A DNA stretch of 64,000 nucleotides from positions 6,149,133-6,213,132 of the forward strand of contig NC_060906.1 of assembly GCF_014805685.1 (NCBI RefSeq), written 5' to 3'. The translations under genes and the position numbers were made by a program. The stretch comes from Silurus meridionalis (taxonomy: Eukaryota > Chordata > Actinopteri > Siluriformes > Siluridae). Shown here piece by piece: positions 13,898 to 27,078 of this stretch. Under the pieces are notes generated by a model. It searched no databases. It was not told the origin of the DNA and saw only the letters and a program-made list of their open reading frames with translations. Position 1 is the first letter of the stretch; each line of letters opens with the position of its first letter.

Positions 13898-14519
13898 CAG
13901 GGGTTTTCAACTGGTTCTGTGCCAGGGACCACCATTCTGACTAACAAGTAATCCACGGCCCACTATTTTGTGTGTGTGTGTGTGTGTGGTGGGGGTGACT
14001 TCCACACAGTCTGTCTATTCGTGGTGATATAGTGGTACATAGTGACAGCCTCATATCATTCTTTGGTTCTAGCCTTGCCCTGTACTTGTTCTTTAGATAT
14101 GCCAGTGTGGAAAAAACACTCTCACAAAGGTATGTAGTTGGAAAGGGTAAAAGACACCTCAATGCTTTTACTGTAAGCTCTGGAAATTCTGTCTGGCAAC
14201 TTATCCAGAACTTATTATTAGCACACTGTATTGAATGACATAAATGGAGAAAACCCAATAGTGCTGTTCCACATAATTTAAGTTTGTAGATGCAAAGTGC
14301 CATTTTTTTAAAAGAATTGTATTGTTCACTAAAACATACTGCCAAACACTCAGTTTATCCTGTGTCTCAGTTTGAATATTTTAGATATTTTCATTAAATT
14401 CATATGTTCTGGAAATGTTTGGAAAAATAAATTATGGGGGGAAAAAAGTGATTTTAATAGTGAAATTATGTAGGCTGTCTCGGACCACATGCATGCGGAC
14501 CACCGGTTGAAAACCCCTG
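13898..14519 (-). mobile_element. hAT-Charlie-like DNA transposon, internally deleted
   Basis: The 622-bp element starts 'caggggttttcaac' and ends with its reverse complement, flanked by perfect 8-bp direct repeats. hAT elements move by cut and paste. The interior encodes only the C-terminal part of the transposase on the minus strand, so this copy is non-autonomous. A GT run lies near 13973-13988. Compared with complete hAT elements of 2.5-4 kb it has lost most of the gene. The clean duplications make the boundaries secure. Confidence 0.95.
13941..14345 (-). pseudogene. hAT transposase C-terminal dimerisation domain
   Basis: The 134-residue frame contains 'FPELTVKALRCLLPFPTTYL' followed by 'CESVFSTLAYLKNKYRARL', the conserved hAT family dimerisation region. 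In a full transposase this region holds the last catalytic glutamate and the dimer interface. Residues from about 115 on run into a GT repeat (His-Thr repeats) and are not original. The BED finger and first catalytic aspartates are absent from the element. Confidence 0.9.
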
Positions 14520-14527
14520 CATTAGAC
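14520..14527. repeat. hAT target-site duplication, right
   Basis: 'cattagac', identical to 13890-13897. Confidence 0.95.
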
Positions 14528-14691
14528 AAACAATGAGTGTGTTGTGGAACACACTTTGCGTGCTCCTAGATGATGGTTTCTGTATCATGATAGACAGATT
14601 TTTATTACTATCACTTTTTTGTTGAGACTTAAGGATGAAGTCATCAGATTATTCATTGTGTAACGAATTCTTCTTTTTTCGGCTGCTCCCA

Positions 14692-15417
14692 TTAGGGGTC
14701 GCCACAGCGGATCATCCGTCTCCATACCACCCTGTACTCTACATATGTCTCTCTCACACCAACTACCTGCATGTCTTCCCTCACCACATCCATGAACCTC
14801 CTCCTTGGCCTTCCTCTTTTCCTCCTTCCTGGTGGCTCCATCCTCAGCATTCTTCTACCAATATAATTCATGTCCCTCCTCTGCACATGTCCCAACCATC
14901 TCAATCTCGCCTCTCTCACCTTGTCACCAAAACATCCTACATGCGCTGTCCCTCTAATAAACTCATTTCTAATCTTGTCTATCCTCGTCACTTCCAACGA
15001 AAACCTTAACATCTTCAGCTCTACTACCTCCAGCTCCACCTCCTGTCTTTTACTCAATGCCACTGTCTCTAATTCATACAACATCGCAGGTCTCACCACA
15101 GTCCTATAAACTTTCCCTTTCATTCTTGCAGATACCCTTCTATCACAAATCACTCCTGTCACTCTTCTCCACCCACTCCACCCTGCCTGCACTCTTTTCT
15201 TCACTTCTCTAACACACTCTCCATTACTTTGCACTGTTGACCCCAGGTACCTGAACTCCTCCACCTTCTCCAGCTCTTCTCCCTGTAACCGCATCACTCC
15301 ACTGCCCTTCCTCTCATACACACACATGTACTCTGTCTTACTCCTACTGACTTTCATTCCCATTCTCTCCAGCGCATATCTCCAGGCTCTTCTTAACCTG
15401 CTCCCTACTCTCACCAC
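14692..15417 (-). pseudogene. RTE reverse transcriptase C-terminal part
   Basis: A 241-residue frame with 'ICDRRVSARMKGKVYRTVVR', 'PAMLYELETVALSKRQEVEL' and 'ARLRWLGHVQRRD', the conserved thumb and C-terminal segment of RTE ORF2. It overlaps the catalytic frame 15344-15667 in another register, so a frameshift lies near 15380. The last residues (GRPRRRFMDVV) match the usual C-terminus. It is not functional alone. Confidence 0.9.
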
Positions 15418-15964
15418 AAATCACAATATCATCCGCAAACATCATAGTCCAGGGAAACTCCTGTCTGACCTTGTCCGTCAACCTGTCCATCACCACTGCA
15501 AACAGGAAAGGGCTCAGGGCCGATCCTTGATGCAGTCCAACCTTCACCCTGAACCAGTCTGTCGTACCTACTGCACACTTCACTGCCATCAAACTGTCCT
15601 CATACATGTCCTGCACCACCCTCACATACTTCTCTGACACACCTGACTTCCTCATACAATACCACAACTCCTCTTGGCACTCTGTTGTACGCTTTCTCTA
15701 AATCCACAATGCAATACCTTCTGTCCTTCTCTATACTTCTCAATTAACATCCTCAAAGCAAATAATGCATCTGTGGTGCTCCTTCCTCGGCATGAAACCA
15801 TACTGTTGCTCACAGATGGTCACCTCTTCTCTCAGCCTGGCTTCCACTACTCTTTCCCATAACTTCATGGTGTGACTGATCAACTTAATTCCCCTGTAGT
15901 TACTGCAGGTTACTGCAGATCGGTACCAGCACACTTCTTCTCCATTCCTCAGGCATCCTCTCAC
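15344..15964 (-). pseudogene. RTE reverse transcriptase palm region, frameshifted
   Basis: Two frames make up the fingers and palm: 15740-15964 with 'NYRGIKLISHTMKLWERVVE' and 15344-15667 with 'KVGLHQGSALSPFLFAVVMD' then 'MMFADDIVICGES'. The F-A-D-D catalytic box is intact. The break between the frames near 15690 and the one at 15380 abolish function. Confidence 0.9.
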
Positions 15965-16002
15965 CTTCCAAAATCCTGTTAAACAATCTGGTGTAACGAA
16001 TT

Positions 16003-16830
16003 AATCTTGCAAAAAGGGAAATATTTATAAGTAAATAACAGAATTACTCCTAAATATTTAAATTGAATTGAATTAACAGTAATGGAATTAACAGTAATTA
16101 TTTGGTCTGTTCACCAAACAGACGTTATTTTTTTTATTAATTCTATAAAAGGGGTATCTCCCCTGTCACGGTTGCAGAGTGACCTGAAGCAAAACTTCAG
16201 GGTAGTGAAGAAAAGGGTTTTACTGAAGTAGTAGCGCAACAGGTAAACAAACATTAATGCTGAACAAAAAGTAAATGGTTCTTCGGGGAGGAAGAACAGA
16301 GTGGTCTCTGGAGGTATAGAGACCACGGTGGATATCCACAGGAAAGTGGAAGGTCGTGTAGCGAGGTCACAATGTTCATCTACGTGAAATAGTAGAACTG
16401 ACGGTAAGTGAGAGCAAGAGAGGGGTTTATGTAGGGCTGTAGTTAACGAGCCACAGGTGCCGATACTTAGTATGATGGGGACAGGCTGTGTGTGTGTGTG
16501 TGTGTGTGTGTGGAGCTGAGGGATGGCGTGGCAGGCTGTCCCCTGACATCCCTGGCCAAGAAAGATGCAACCCCCCCCCCCCTTTACTTTATACCATACA
16601 ATTAATAGAGCATGTAGTTAAGATCAAATATTGCAGGAACTTTGAAATGTAAGTGGTACTCAGAGACAATCACTTATGACAAATACAGCTTTTAATGAAT
16701 GAGGCAAACACAACATAGAACTAACTACACAAACATACAAAAATAAAAAAAATAAAAAAAGAAACAAAGTTAAGAATAGGTAAAAAGGAGGAAGAGAAGG
16801 AAAAAGGAGAGAGAAAGAAAGAAAAGAAAT
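16003..16830. other. No recognised gene; short GT and poly-C tracts
   Basis: Contains a GT array near 16490-16511 and a C run near 16570-16581. A minus-strand frame of 71 codons at 16111-16326 has no recognised family. The last 100 bases (16740-16830) are purine-rich and run into the duplicated block that starts about 16831. Confidence 0.4.
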
Positions 16831-18809
<1,979 letters not shown>

Positions 18810-18821
18810 AAGAAAAGAAAT

Positions 18822-20036
18822 GGTAAGCTTAATCTTCAAAATAACCACAACCTAAACGAGAATCAAGAAATTCAACTTCACCTTAAAAATAAGGGGCTCA
18901 AGCTTAATCATGCATTTAGACTGGTTGGTAAAATGGTTACTTGCATTGGCTTGTTGCACAAGAGTCCGGATGTAGTCAACAAAGGAAATTCTTGAAGAGT
19001 CCGTTAGGAGGCAGTTTTTGAGTCCCATCTTCTGAGCAACGATTAGTTGGGTTTAAGTCATTTTTAAATGTCCCCGAGCCACACCTATCTTTAGTGGAAT
19101 GGCATGAATTTTTCAAAGAAAGAAACTTTTTGTTTGAACGTTTTTCGTGGGTGGTTACCGGTTTATGCTTGCTTTGGAGAACTTGGTTTTATTCAAAGTG
19201 TATTAAGACAGTATGGTACATTTCATGACCATATAAAATGCACATTTGTTTGGAAAATAAATAATATAGACTTTTGTGATCATTTTGATATTAAGCATAA
19301 AAAGAATTAGCATTAAAGCAGAGATATATTAATAAACCTTTTAAAGTGTAACTATTGTTGAGACAGAGTTAAACACTAGGTTTATTTAAAGGAGAAAATA
19401 CATACAAGATATAGGTCTGTCATGGAATGTGGAACATTTTGTTTATTATTTAATTGATGAAAAAGAATGCTCGTGTGTGTGTGTGTGTGTTATACTCGAT
19501 GTACTGGGGCAGAGTTTTGAGAGTAGATTGTTTTTATGGTTTAATCGTCCCTGTGAAGTCAGCCAGAAAAGCTAAGGGTCTGTTCTGCTTTGTGTCTTCC
19601 AGGGTTGGCGTATGACACTGTGGTATGAACATCCCTCAATTAAAGGTGTAAGCCGTGGTGCTAATCCTTTGATTGAAACGCAGATGTCAAGGGTTAAAAG
19701 GAATGCCTGGGACATGAAGTCTAAATGACCCCTGCCCAGATGCTACAAGGTGGAGGAGGAGAGGAGGTTTTATTAAGTGGTTGAGAGGGGGCAAATTGTT
19801 GATGCCTCCTTACCATGTGAGGTATCAAATCAAATCAAATTTTATTTGTCACATACACATACATACAGGGTACAACATGCAGTAAAATGCTTTTAACGAC
19901 GGTCCGGCATGAGGGAATAAAATAGGGTAAAAAGGGGAATAAAAATATAAATATAATAACAAAATTTAAAGAAAAATATAGTAAGAAAAAGAAGGCAGAT
20001 AAATAAAGATATAAAGATATCTAAATATATGTATAT
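18822..20036 (-). repeat. Duplicated block A, second copy
   Basis: Second copy of 16831-18083 at an offset of about 1991 bp. Differences seen include one extra T near 19018 that breaks the 88-codon frame, a shorter GT array, and single substitutions (for example at 19344). Its right end runs without interruption into the LINE body, so this copy keeps the ancestral junction. Confidence 0.9.
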
Positions 20037-20369
20037 GTATATATACATATATATACACATACACAGAAAATGTTTATGGCAGTGTGCAGTTAACCAGTAA
20101 ACAACAGTAAACAGTAAACAAGTTAGGCATGTTTTGATTGTCCATAAGTGTCCGTGTGCAGTAAGGTGTGGTGTAAAGTGTCCCTGTGCGGAATGGTGTG
20201 GTATAAAAAAAGAATATAAGAAATATGAAATAAATATGAAAAAGAAAATGAAAATATGAAAAGTAAAGTGCACTGTGCTGTGCAAGTCCAGTGTATAATG
20301 TGCCGTAGCACGAAAAGTGTGATTGTGCAGGGGGAAAAAAAAGGGTGATGATGGAGAGTGGGCCAGTTT

Positions 20370-21338
20370 TTAGATCCTGGGTGTTTCCTGGTTTAAACAC
20401 CGAATGGCCTGCGGGAAGAAGCTCCTCCTCATTCTCTCTGTGTTCGCCTTCAGGGAGCGGAAGCGTTTCCCCGAACGCAACAGAGAAAAGAGTCCATTGT
20501 TGGGATGGCTGAGGTCTTTCACAATTTTCCTGGCTCTGGTCCTGCACCGCGTGCTGTAGATGTCCTGCAGGTCAGGGAGCTCGGTGTGGATGGTAAGTTC
20601 AGCTGAACGCACCACCCTCTGGAGGGCTCGTCTGTCCTGCATGGTGCTGTTCCCGAACCAGGAAGTGATGCTACCCATCAGAACACTCTCAATAGTGCAA
20701 GTGTAAAAAGTCTTAAGCACCTGAGAGGGTAGTTTAAAGTCCCTTAAGCGTCTCAGATGGTACAGACGCTGCCGGGCCTTCTTCACCAGGGTGTTGATGT
20801 GACAGGACCAAGACAGGTCCTGTGTGATGTGAACACCCAGGTACCGGAAACTGTCCACTCTTTCCACTGGAGTCCCGCAGATGTTTAGCGGTTGGTATGA
20901 CCGCTCCTGCTTCGTGCTGAAGTCCACGATCAACTCCTTAGTCTTGCTGACGTTCAGGAGAAGGTTGTTCTCCTGGCACCATCTCTCCAGGTTTTTAACC
21001 TCCTGTAGGTAGGCCGTCTCGTTGTTGTTGGAGATCAGGCCCACCACAACGGTGTCGTCAGCAAACTTGATGATGGTTGTGGAGTTGGAAGTGGCCACAC
21101 AGTCATATGTGTACAGTGAGTACAGCAGGGGGCTCAGAACACAACCCTGGGGAGCGCCAGTGCTGAGGGTGAGGGTGGATGAGGTGTGTTTTCCCACCCG
21201 TACAGCTTGTGGTCTGTCCGTCAGGAAGTTTGAGATCCATTGACACAGCGGCAGGCTGAGTCCCAGGACCTCCAACTTAGAGGTGAGTGTGGAGGGAATT
21301 ATGGTGTTGAACGCTGAACTGTAGTCCACGAACAACAT
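20370..21338 (-). pseudogene. Duplicated RT C-terminal half of the Rex1-like LINE
   Basis: 322 residues, virtually identical to the C-terminal 322 residues of the neighbouring RT frame (one visible change is 'SFRYLG' versus 'SFRDLG'). It starts at '[13 protein letters not shown]' and keeps the catalytic '[10 protein letters not shown]' box. Its upstream coding sequence is replaced by a TA array at 21373, so there is no way to express a full polymerase from it. Confidence 0.9.
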
Positions 21339-21371
21339 CTTTGTGTAATTCCGTTTCTTTGGTCCAGGTGG

Positions 21372-21812
<441 letters not shown>

Positions 21813-22131
21813 TATACACATACACAGAAAATGTTTATGGCAGTGTGCAGTTAACCAGTAAACAACAGTAAACAGTAAACAAGTTAGGCATGTTTTTGAT
21901 TGTCCATAAGTGTCCGTGTGCAGTAAGGTGTGGTGTAAAGTGTCCTTGTGCGGAATGGTGTGGTATAAAAAAAGAATATAAGAAATATGAAATAAATATG
22001 AAAAAGAAAATGAAAATATGAAAAGTAAAGTGCACTGTGCTGTGCAAGTCCAGTGTATAATGTGCCGTAGCACGAAAAGTGTGATTGTGCAGGGGAAAAA
22101 AAGGGTGATGATGGAGAGAGTGGGCCAGTTT

Positions 22132-23733
22132 TTAGATCCTGGGTGTTTCCTGGTTTAAACACCGAATGGCCTGCGGGAAGAAGCTCCTCCTCATTCTCTC
22201 TGTGTTCGCCTTCAGGGAGCGGAAGCGTTTCCCCGAACGCAACAGAGAAAAGAGTCCATTGTTGGGATGGCTGAGGTCTTTCACAATTTTCCTGGCTCTG
22301 GTCCTGCACCACGTGCTGTAGATGTCCTGCAGGTCAGGGAGCTCGGTGTGGATGGTAAGTTCAGCTGAACGCACCACCCTCTGGAGGGCTCGTCTGTCCT
22401 GCATGGTGCTGTTCCCGAACCAGGAAGTGATGCTACCCATCAGAACACTCTCAATAGTGCAAGTGTAAAAAGTCTTAAGCACCTGAGAGGGTAGTTTAAA
22501 GTCCCTTAAGCGTCTCAGATGGTACAGACGCTGCCGGGCCTTCTTCACCAGGGTGTTGATGTGACAGGACCAAGACAGGTCCTGTGTGATGTGAACACCC
22601 AGGTCCCGGAAACTGTCCACTCTTTCCACTGGAGTCCCGCAGATGTTTAGCGGTTGGTATGACCGCTCCTGCTTCGTGCTGAAGTCCACGATCAACTCCT
22701 TAGTCTTGCTGACGTTCAGGAGAAGGTTGTTCTCCTGGCACCATCTCTCCAGGTTTTTAACCTCCTGTAGGTAGGCCGTCTCGTTGTTGTTGGAGATCAG
22801 GCCCACCACAACGGTGTCGTCAGCAAACTTGATGATGGTTGTGGAGTTGGAAGTGGCCACACAGTCATATGTGTACAGTGAGTACAGCAGGGGGCTCAGA
22901 ACACAACCCTGGGGAGCGCCAGTGCTGAGGGTGAGGGTGGATGAGGTGTGTTTTCCCACCCGTACAGCTTGTGGTCTGTCCGTCAGGAAGTTTGAGATCC
23001 ATTGACACAGCGGCAGGCTGAGTCCCAGGACCTCCAACTTAGAGGTGAGTGTGGAGGGAATTATGGTGTTGAACGCTGAACTGTAGTCCACGAACAACAT
23101 CTTTGTGTAATTCCCGTTTCTTTGGTCCAGGTGGCTGATAGTAGTGTGGAGAAGATGTGCAATTGCGTCCTCAGTCGAACGGTTCTGACAGTACGCAAAC
23201 TGTAGTGGGTCCAGTGTGTCCGGTAGTGAGGCAGTGATGAAGTCTCTGACCAGTCTCTCAAAGCACTTCATCACTACTGAGGTCAGAGCTACAGGGTGGT
23301 AGTCATTTAGGCAGGCAGGCTGGGGTTTCTTCGGGACAGGGACAATAGTGGACTGTTTAAAACATGAGGGGACAACAGCCTGTTCTAGAGAGAGGTTGAA
23401 TATCTCAGTGAACACCGGTGCTAGCTGGTCAGCGCAGGCTTTCAGAACCCGACCTGTGATTCCATCTGGTCCTGCTGCCTTCCTGGTATTCACTCTCTTG
23501 AATGCCCTCCTCACGTCATGCTCCGAGATGGTGAATGTGTTTACCTCTCTGGCTCTCTCAGCGTGCATGCTGGTTGTGCCACTAGCGTGGTTAGCTGCAG
23601 CCTTGAAACGAGCGTAAAAGGTGTTTAGCTCGTCTGCCAGAGAAGCGTCCGCATTCACCATTCTGGAAGATGGTGTTTTATAGTCTGTTATGTCCCAGTC
23701 TGCGTCATCCAAAGCGTCCTGCAGAGCGGCCAC
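22132..23733 (-). CDS. Rex1-like LINE reverse transcriptase, intact frame
   Basis: A 533-residue uninterrupted frame that catalyses target-primed reverse transcription in an active element. In order: linker with '[18 protein letters not shown]' (about 85-105), '[20 protein letters not shown]' (fingers, about 165), '[13 protein letters not shown]' (first catalytic Asp, about 212), '[20 protein letters not shown]' (about 270), '[12 protein letters not shown]' (catalytic Asp pair, about 300), then the C-terminal '[20 protein letters not shown]'. The start given is only the first Met; the natural ORF2 begins upstream in the endonuclease frame, from which it is separated by a frameshift near 23700. 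All catalytic residues remain, so decay is recent. Confidence 0.9.
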   Translation of the reverse strand: MAALQDALDDADWDITDYKTPSSRMVNADASLADELNTFYARFKAAANHASGTTSMHAERAREVNTFTISEHDVRRAFKRVNTRKAAGPDGITGRVLKACADQLAPVFTEIFNLSLEQAVVPSCFKQSTIVPVPKKPQPACLNDYHPVALTSVVMKCFERLVRDFITASLPDTLDPLQFAYCQNRSTEDAIAHLLHTTISHLDQRNGNYTKMLFVDYSSAFNTIIPSTLTSKLEVLGLSLPLCQWISNFLTDRPQAVRVGKHTSSTLTLSTGAPQGCVLSPLLYSLYTYDCVATSNSTTIIKFADDTVVVGLISNNNETAYLQEVKNLERWCQENNLLLNVSKTKELIVDFSTKQERSYQPLNICGTPVERVDSFRDLGVHITQDLSWSCHINTLVKKARQRLYHLRRLRDFKLPSQVLKTFYTCTIESVLMGSITSWFGNSTMQDRRALQRVVRSAELTIHTELPDLQDIYSTWCRTRARKIVKDLSHPNNGLFSLLRSGKRFRSLKANTERMRRSFFPQAIRCLNQETPRI

Positions 23734-24604
23734 CGATTGGTCAGTCCAGCGCGCGACCTCCCTCTGAACTGGAGCTGTTTCAGCCTTTGTTTGTAAACAG
23801 GCATGAGGAAGATGGCAGCATGGTCCGATTTCCCAAACGGTGGACGTGATTGTGCCTTGTAGCTGTTCTTAAATGTTGTGTAGCAGTGATCCAGTGTTCT
23901 TTCGCCCCTGGTGGGGCAGGTGATGTGCTGATAAAGTTCGGGAGTGCGCGCTTGAGGTCGGCACTGTTGAAATCTCCGACCACAATGAGCGCAGCGTCCC
24001 GATGCTGTGTTTGTTGTTGCGTTAATGAGTCCCATACTGCAGTGTCCGTGTCCGCTTGAGGTGGAATATAAACGGCACTGACTATGACCGAGCTGAATTC
24101 CCGAGGTAGATAGAAGGGCCGACATTTGATGGTCAGTAGTTCCAGGTTTGGTGTGCAGGAGCGTGAAAGAGGAACAATGCTCGCGCTGTCGCACCAGTGT
24201 TTGTTCACCATCAGACACACTCCACCTCCTCTTGACTTCCCCGACTCCAGTGTTCTGTCCATGTGGTAAACCGAAAAGAACTCGGCCGGCTGGATGGCGT
24301 GGTCCGGTACCGCTGGGTTCAGCCATGTCTCGGTGAAGCAGAGAAGGTTGCAGTCCCGAATGTCTCTCTGGAACTTGACCCTTGCCCTGAGGTCGTCGAG
24401 CTTGTTCTCCAGTGACTGGACGTTGGCTAACAGGATACTAGGTAAGGGAGCGCGGTGTGCGCGTGCCCTCAGCCTGTTCCTGACGCCAGCTCGTTTCCCT
24501 CGCGGACGCCGATGCGGGTCGCGTCCTTTGTTCACCCTCAGGATCTCTCTCGCCAGCATGGGTCCGGGTTTAAAAGCGGCGAAGGTGAGTGCATTGTACA
24601 CCAA
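23690..24604 (-). pseudogene. Rex1-like LINE AP-type endonuclease, frameshifted
   Basis: The frame 23780-24604 begins with a basic leader (GKRAGVRNRLRARAHRA) and contains 'ILLANVQSLENKLDDL', 'CFTETWLNPAVPDHAI' (catalytic Glu), 'SRGGGVCLMVNKHW' and 'LIVVGDFNSADLKRALP' (catalytic D-x-N). After about residue 230 it goes out of register; the true continuation is in the next frame (23688-24326) with 'ERTLDHCYTT' and 'FGKSDHAAIFLMPVYKQRLK', holding the catalytic S-D-H. One frameshift near 23930 and a second near 23700 inactivate ORF2 as a whole. The enzyme nicks target DNA to prime reverse transcription. Confidence 0.9.
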
Positions 24605-24775
24605 TAGATATGAGTGTCTCTGTCATATCTAATGGTGTCCATCTTGTGTAGATGGAAATAAAACTAGTTAAATAAAAGTATAAAATAAACAAAAAAAGAA
24701 AAACCGTAGCCGGAGCAGTCGTGATGGCAGCCGACCTCACCGGCGCCATCTTGGTATTCGTGGAGTCTCCTCATA

Positions 24776-24990
24776 ATGGTGTTTGAGATGGTCAATGTTG
24801 ACCTTGCATGTTAATCAGCCATCTGAATTCACAAGATCAACACTTTTCCTCTCTATTTTGGGGACCATAAATAGACCAAAATAATTAGGGTCAAGTTTTC
24901 CTCCTTTGCGCTGTTCATTGCGCACATTACGTCGCCACACCATGTCTTTCACCAAAAGGCTTTGTTGGGTTCTATTTGATAGCCTTTTTT
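24776..24990 (-). pseudogene. Gypsy-type integrase, C-terminal piece
   Basis: The minus strand translates to 'VKDMVWRRNVRNEQRKGGKL', 'DPNYFGLFMVPKIERKSVDL' and 'KVNIDHLKHHYEE', with one stop after 'NSDG'. This is the C-terminal SH3-like region of integrases of the Gypsy/GIN1/KRBA2 type as I recall them. It ends where the Rex1-like LINE begins (about 24775). The two upstream pieces of the same gene lie at 25573-25790 and 26785-27078. Confidence 0.7.
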
Positions 24991-25124
24991 TTCTTCTGTT
25001 TGTTTTTTACAAATTACTATCAACAATGTACATTCAAACTGTTTCCTGTTTAGCCATTATTGAAGGAACCATCAACCTTTTGGAAAAATGTTGTTAATAA
25101 CTAACAGCTGTTGCGGAGTTTAAA

Positions 25125-25572
25125 CCAGAAAACACCCAGGATCTAAAAACTGGCCCTCTCTCTGTCCATCATCACACTTCTTCTCTGTACATGTCTCACC
25201 TTTCGCACCACGACACTTTAAAATCTGGACTCGTACAGCACAGTGCACTTTATATTTTATACCACACCATACCGCACACGAACACTTTATGGACAATCTA
25301 AACCCTCTTAAATCGTTTATTGTTGACTGTTGTTCTACTGGTTCACTGTTTACTGCCATTTTTGTTGTATTTTTTTGTATATACATCTTTTTCTCTCATA
25401 TATATCTTTAATTATTATTATTATATAGAGGTTTTTATACTTTCAGTCTTCTCTTTCTTTGTATTAATTTTCTCCCCATCCTATTCCCTCATGCCGGACT
25501 GTCGTAATAAGCATTTTACCACATGTCATACCCTGTATGTATGTAACAAATAATATTTTATTTGATTTGATC
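25125..25572 (+). mobile_element. Rex1-like LINE 3' end, plus-strand copy
   Basis: Same family as the LINE at 19.8-24.8 kb but opposite orientation. It begins near 'aaacacccaggatctaaaaa' (the C-terminal codons and stop of ORF2) and runs through the 3' UTR ('tccctcatgccggactgtcg') to the TTTGATTTGA tail at 25558-25572. It is strongly 5' truncated and has diverged more than the 19.8-24.8 kb copy. It separates two parts of the broken integrase gene. Confidence 0.85.
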
Positions 25573-25790
25573 TGTTAAAATTTGTTACGGCACTTCAAAT
25601 TGATACACGATCCATATTAAAATTTGTTTAACTTCTGCAGCAGACTTTGATTTAAGGTGTTATGCCTGTGCCCATCTCGTGCAATAATCTATTATCACAC
25701 ACATATACTGATTTTCCTGGTCAGATTTGACCAACTTTCCAATTAAGTCCATTCCAAGCAGTTCGGATGGAGTCTTGACCTGCAAAAACA
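25573..25790 (-). pseudogene. Gypsy-type integrase, catalytic core piece
   Basis: The minus strand translates to 'PSELLGMDLIGKLVKSDQEN' followed by 'QYMCVIIDYCTRWAQA', then a stop, then 'SAAEVKQILIWIVYQFEVP'. The words G-M-D-L and V-I-I-D-Y carry the first two acidic positions expected in the rve core (D..D..E); the glutamate lies beyond the LINE insertion and was not found. Two stops confirm loss of function. Confidence 0.7.
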
Positions 25791-25936
25791 GACATGAATA
25801 GAAATCATCATATTTTACATATTTTGGAAATATGTATTAACAAGAAATAAAGTGTAATATATTATTATACACTAACCGGCCACTTTATTAGGTACTAGTA
25901 CCGGCTTGGACCCCCTTTTGCCTTCAGAACTGCCTT

Positions 25937-26290
25937 AATTAATTCAATTCATTTTTATTTGTATAGCGCTTTTAACAATGAACATTGTCTTAAAGCAGCT
26001 TTACACAGATAATGTGGTGATTAAAAGTGAAGATGTTCTTTATAAGTAAGTTTGTCCCTGATGAACAAGTCGGTGGAGACTGTGGTGAAGTAAAAACTCC
26101 CCGAGATGGCATAGGGAAGAAACTTTGAGAGGAACCAGACTCAAGAGGGAACCCATCCTCATCTGGGTTGCACCAAATGTCAATTTGTAGCAGATATGAT
26201 GTTGCGGGGTACAGTGATGATGATCAGAAGCGAAAAGTAGTCCTGAGTCGATGTAGGAGACTGTTGACATTAACTACAGTCCAATCCATC
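25937..26290 (-). mobile_element. L2-type LINE 3' tail fragment
   Basis: AATTCAATTC-type tail followed by 'ttatttgtatagcgctttta' and 'aaagcagctttacacagat'. The same block starts the LINE at 29123 and the fragment at 60541. On the minus strand this is the extreme 3' end of the LINE. It is non-coding. Confidence 0.8.
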
Positions 26291-26291
26291 C

Positions 26292-26560
26292 TCAAACCAC
26301 CGTGAACGTTTGTAATCCTTTGCCACAGAAGTGCCGCTCACTGGATATTTTCTCTTTTTCGTACCATTCTCTGTAAACCCTAGAAATGGTTGTGCGTGAA
26401 AATCCCAGTAGATCAGCAGTTTCTGAAATACTCAAACCAGCCCGTCTGGCACCAACAACCATGCCACGTTCAAAGTCACTTAAATCACATTTTCTTCCCC
26501 ATTCTGACGCTCGGTTTGAACTGCAGCAGATCGTCTTGACCATGCCTAAATGCATTGAGT
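26292..26560 (-). pseudogene. Transposase N-terminal helix-turn-helix
   Basis: 'CDLSDFERGMVVGARRAGLS' followed by 'ISETADLLGFSRTTISRVYR' is a paired-type helix-turn-helix as in Tc1/mariner transposases, where it binds the terminal repeats. The frame ends without a DDE catalytic domain because an L2 tail follows. The natural start is probably the Met just before 'VKTICCSSNRASEWG'. Confidence 0.75.
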
Positions 26561-26784
26561 TGCTGCCATGTGATTGGCTGATTAGAAATGTGTTAACGAG
26601 CAGTTGGACAGATGTACCTAATAAAGTGTTAATATATATCACCTAAATTTGCTCTTGATACCTTGGTCGGTTTGAGGTCTGTCTTCGGCTTTATATCTTT
26701 ATTTTTCTGGCACACTATACACTGTGATACCTTGACATTTTAATTATATGAATTTGGTATTATATAATTAAAAAGGTATTGAAT

Positions 26785-27078
26785 TTATGAAGTCAGTGTG
26801 GTAAATGTTAAGGTGCATAAGCCTACCCATTTCTCTATGTCTGCTGACATGCCAGGCCAGTAGTACTGCTTAGAAATTGCATCTCTAGTTTTAAGCTGGG
26901 CATAATGTGCACCTATGTTGCTGCTATGAAACTCCTGAAACAGCGTGTCGGCATCTTCTGCACTGCAAACAACTCTACATTTTTTCATGTTGCTGGATCC
27001 CTTGTGTCGAATGTAAAATAAAATAATGACATCAATCATGAGATCCTTTTTAAAAAAAGTGTGAACAGTCAAACTCAA
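26785..27078 (-). pseudogene. Gypsy-type integrase, zinc-binding (H2C2) piece
   Basis: The 97-residue frame contains 'LFQEFHSSNIGAHYAQLKTR' and 'DAISKQYYWPGMSADIEKWV' then C. The two histidines (FH..AHY) and the cysteine of 'VGLC' fit the H-H-C-C integrase zinc domain, of which the second cysteine has been lost at the break. This is the N-terminal part of the same gene whose core and C-terminus lie at lower coordinates. The Tc1-like element sits between this piece and the core. Confidence 0.75.

Larger units (their letters stand above)
14670..15990 (-). mobile_element. RTE-clade (Rex3-like) LINE, 5' truncated
   Basis: The 3' end on the minus strand carries 'tccgctgtggcgacccctaa', typical of fish RTE elements. 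The body encodes RT pieces in three frames: 15740-15964, 15344-15667 and 14692-15417. Identical 12-bp direct repeats 'gtgtaacgaatt' flank it at 14658-14669 and 15991-16002, so both ends are known and the truncation happened at insertion. RTE elements integrate by target-primed reverse transcription with an AP-type endonuclease, which this copy has lost. Confidence 0.95.
25874..26633 (-). mobile_element. Tc1-like DNA transposon remnant
   Basis: The left end 'actaaccggccactttatta' and the inverted right end 'acctaataaagtg' (26616-26628) are the terminal repeats of a very common fish DNA element that I recall as Tc1/mariner related. The interior frame 26292-26642 carries a helix-turn-helix. An L2 3' tail is inserted at about 25937-26290 and may have replaced the rest of the transposase gene. 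It is a dead fragment. Confidence 0.7.
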
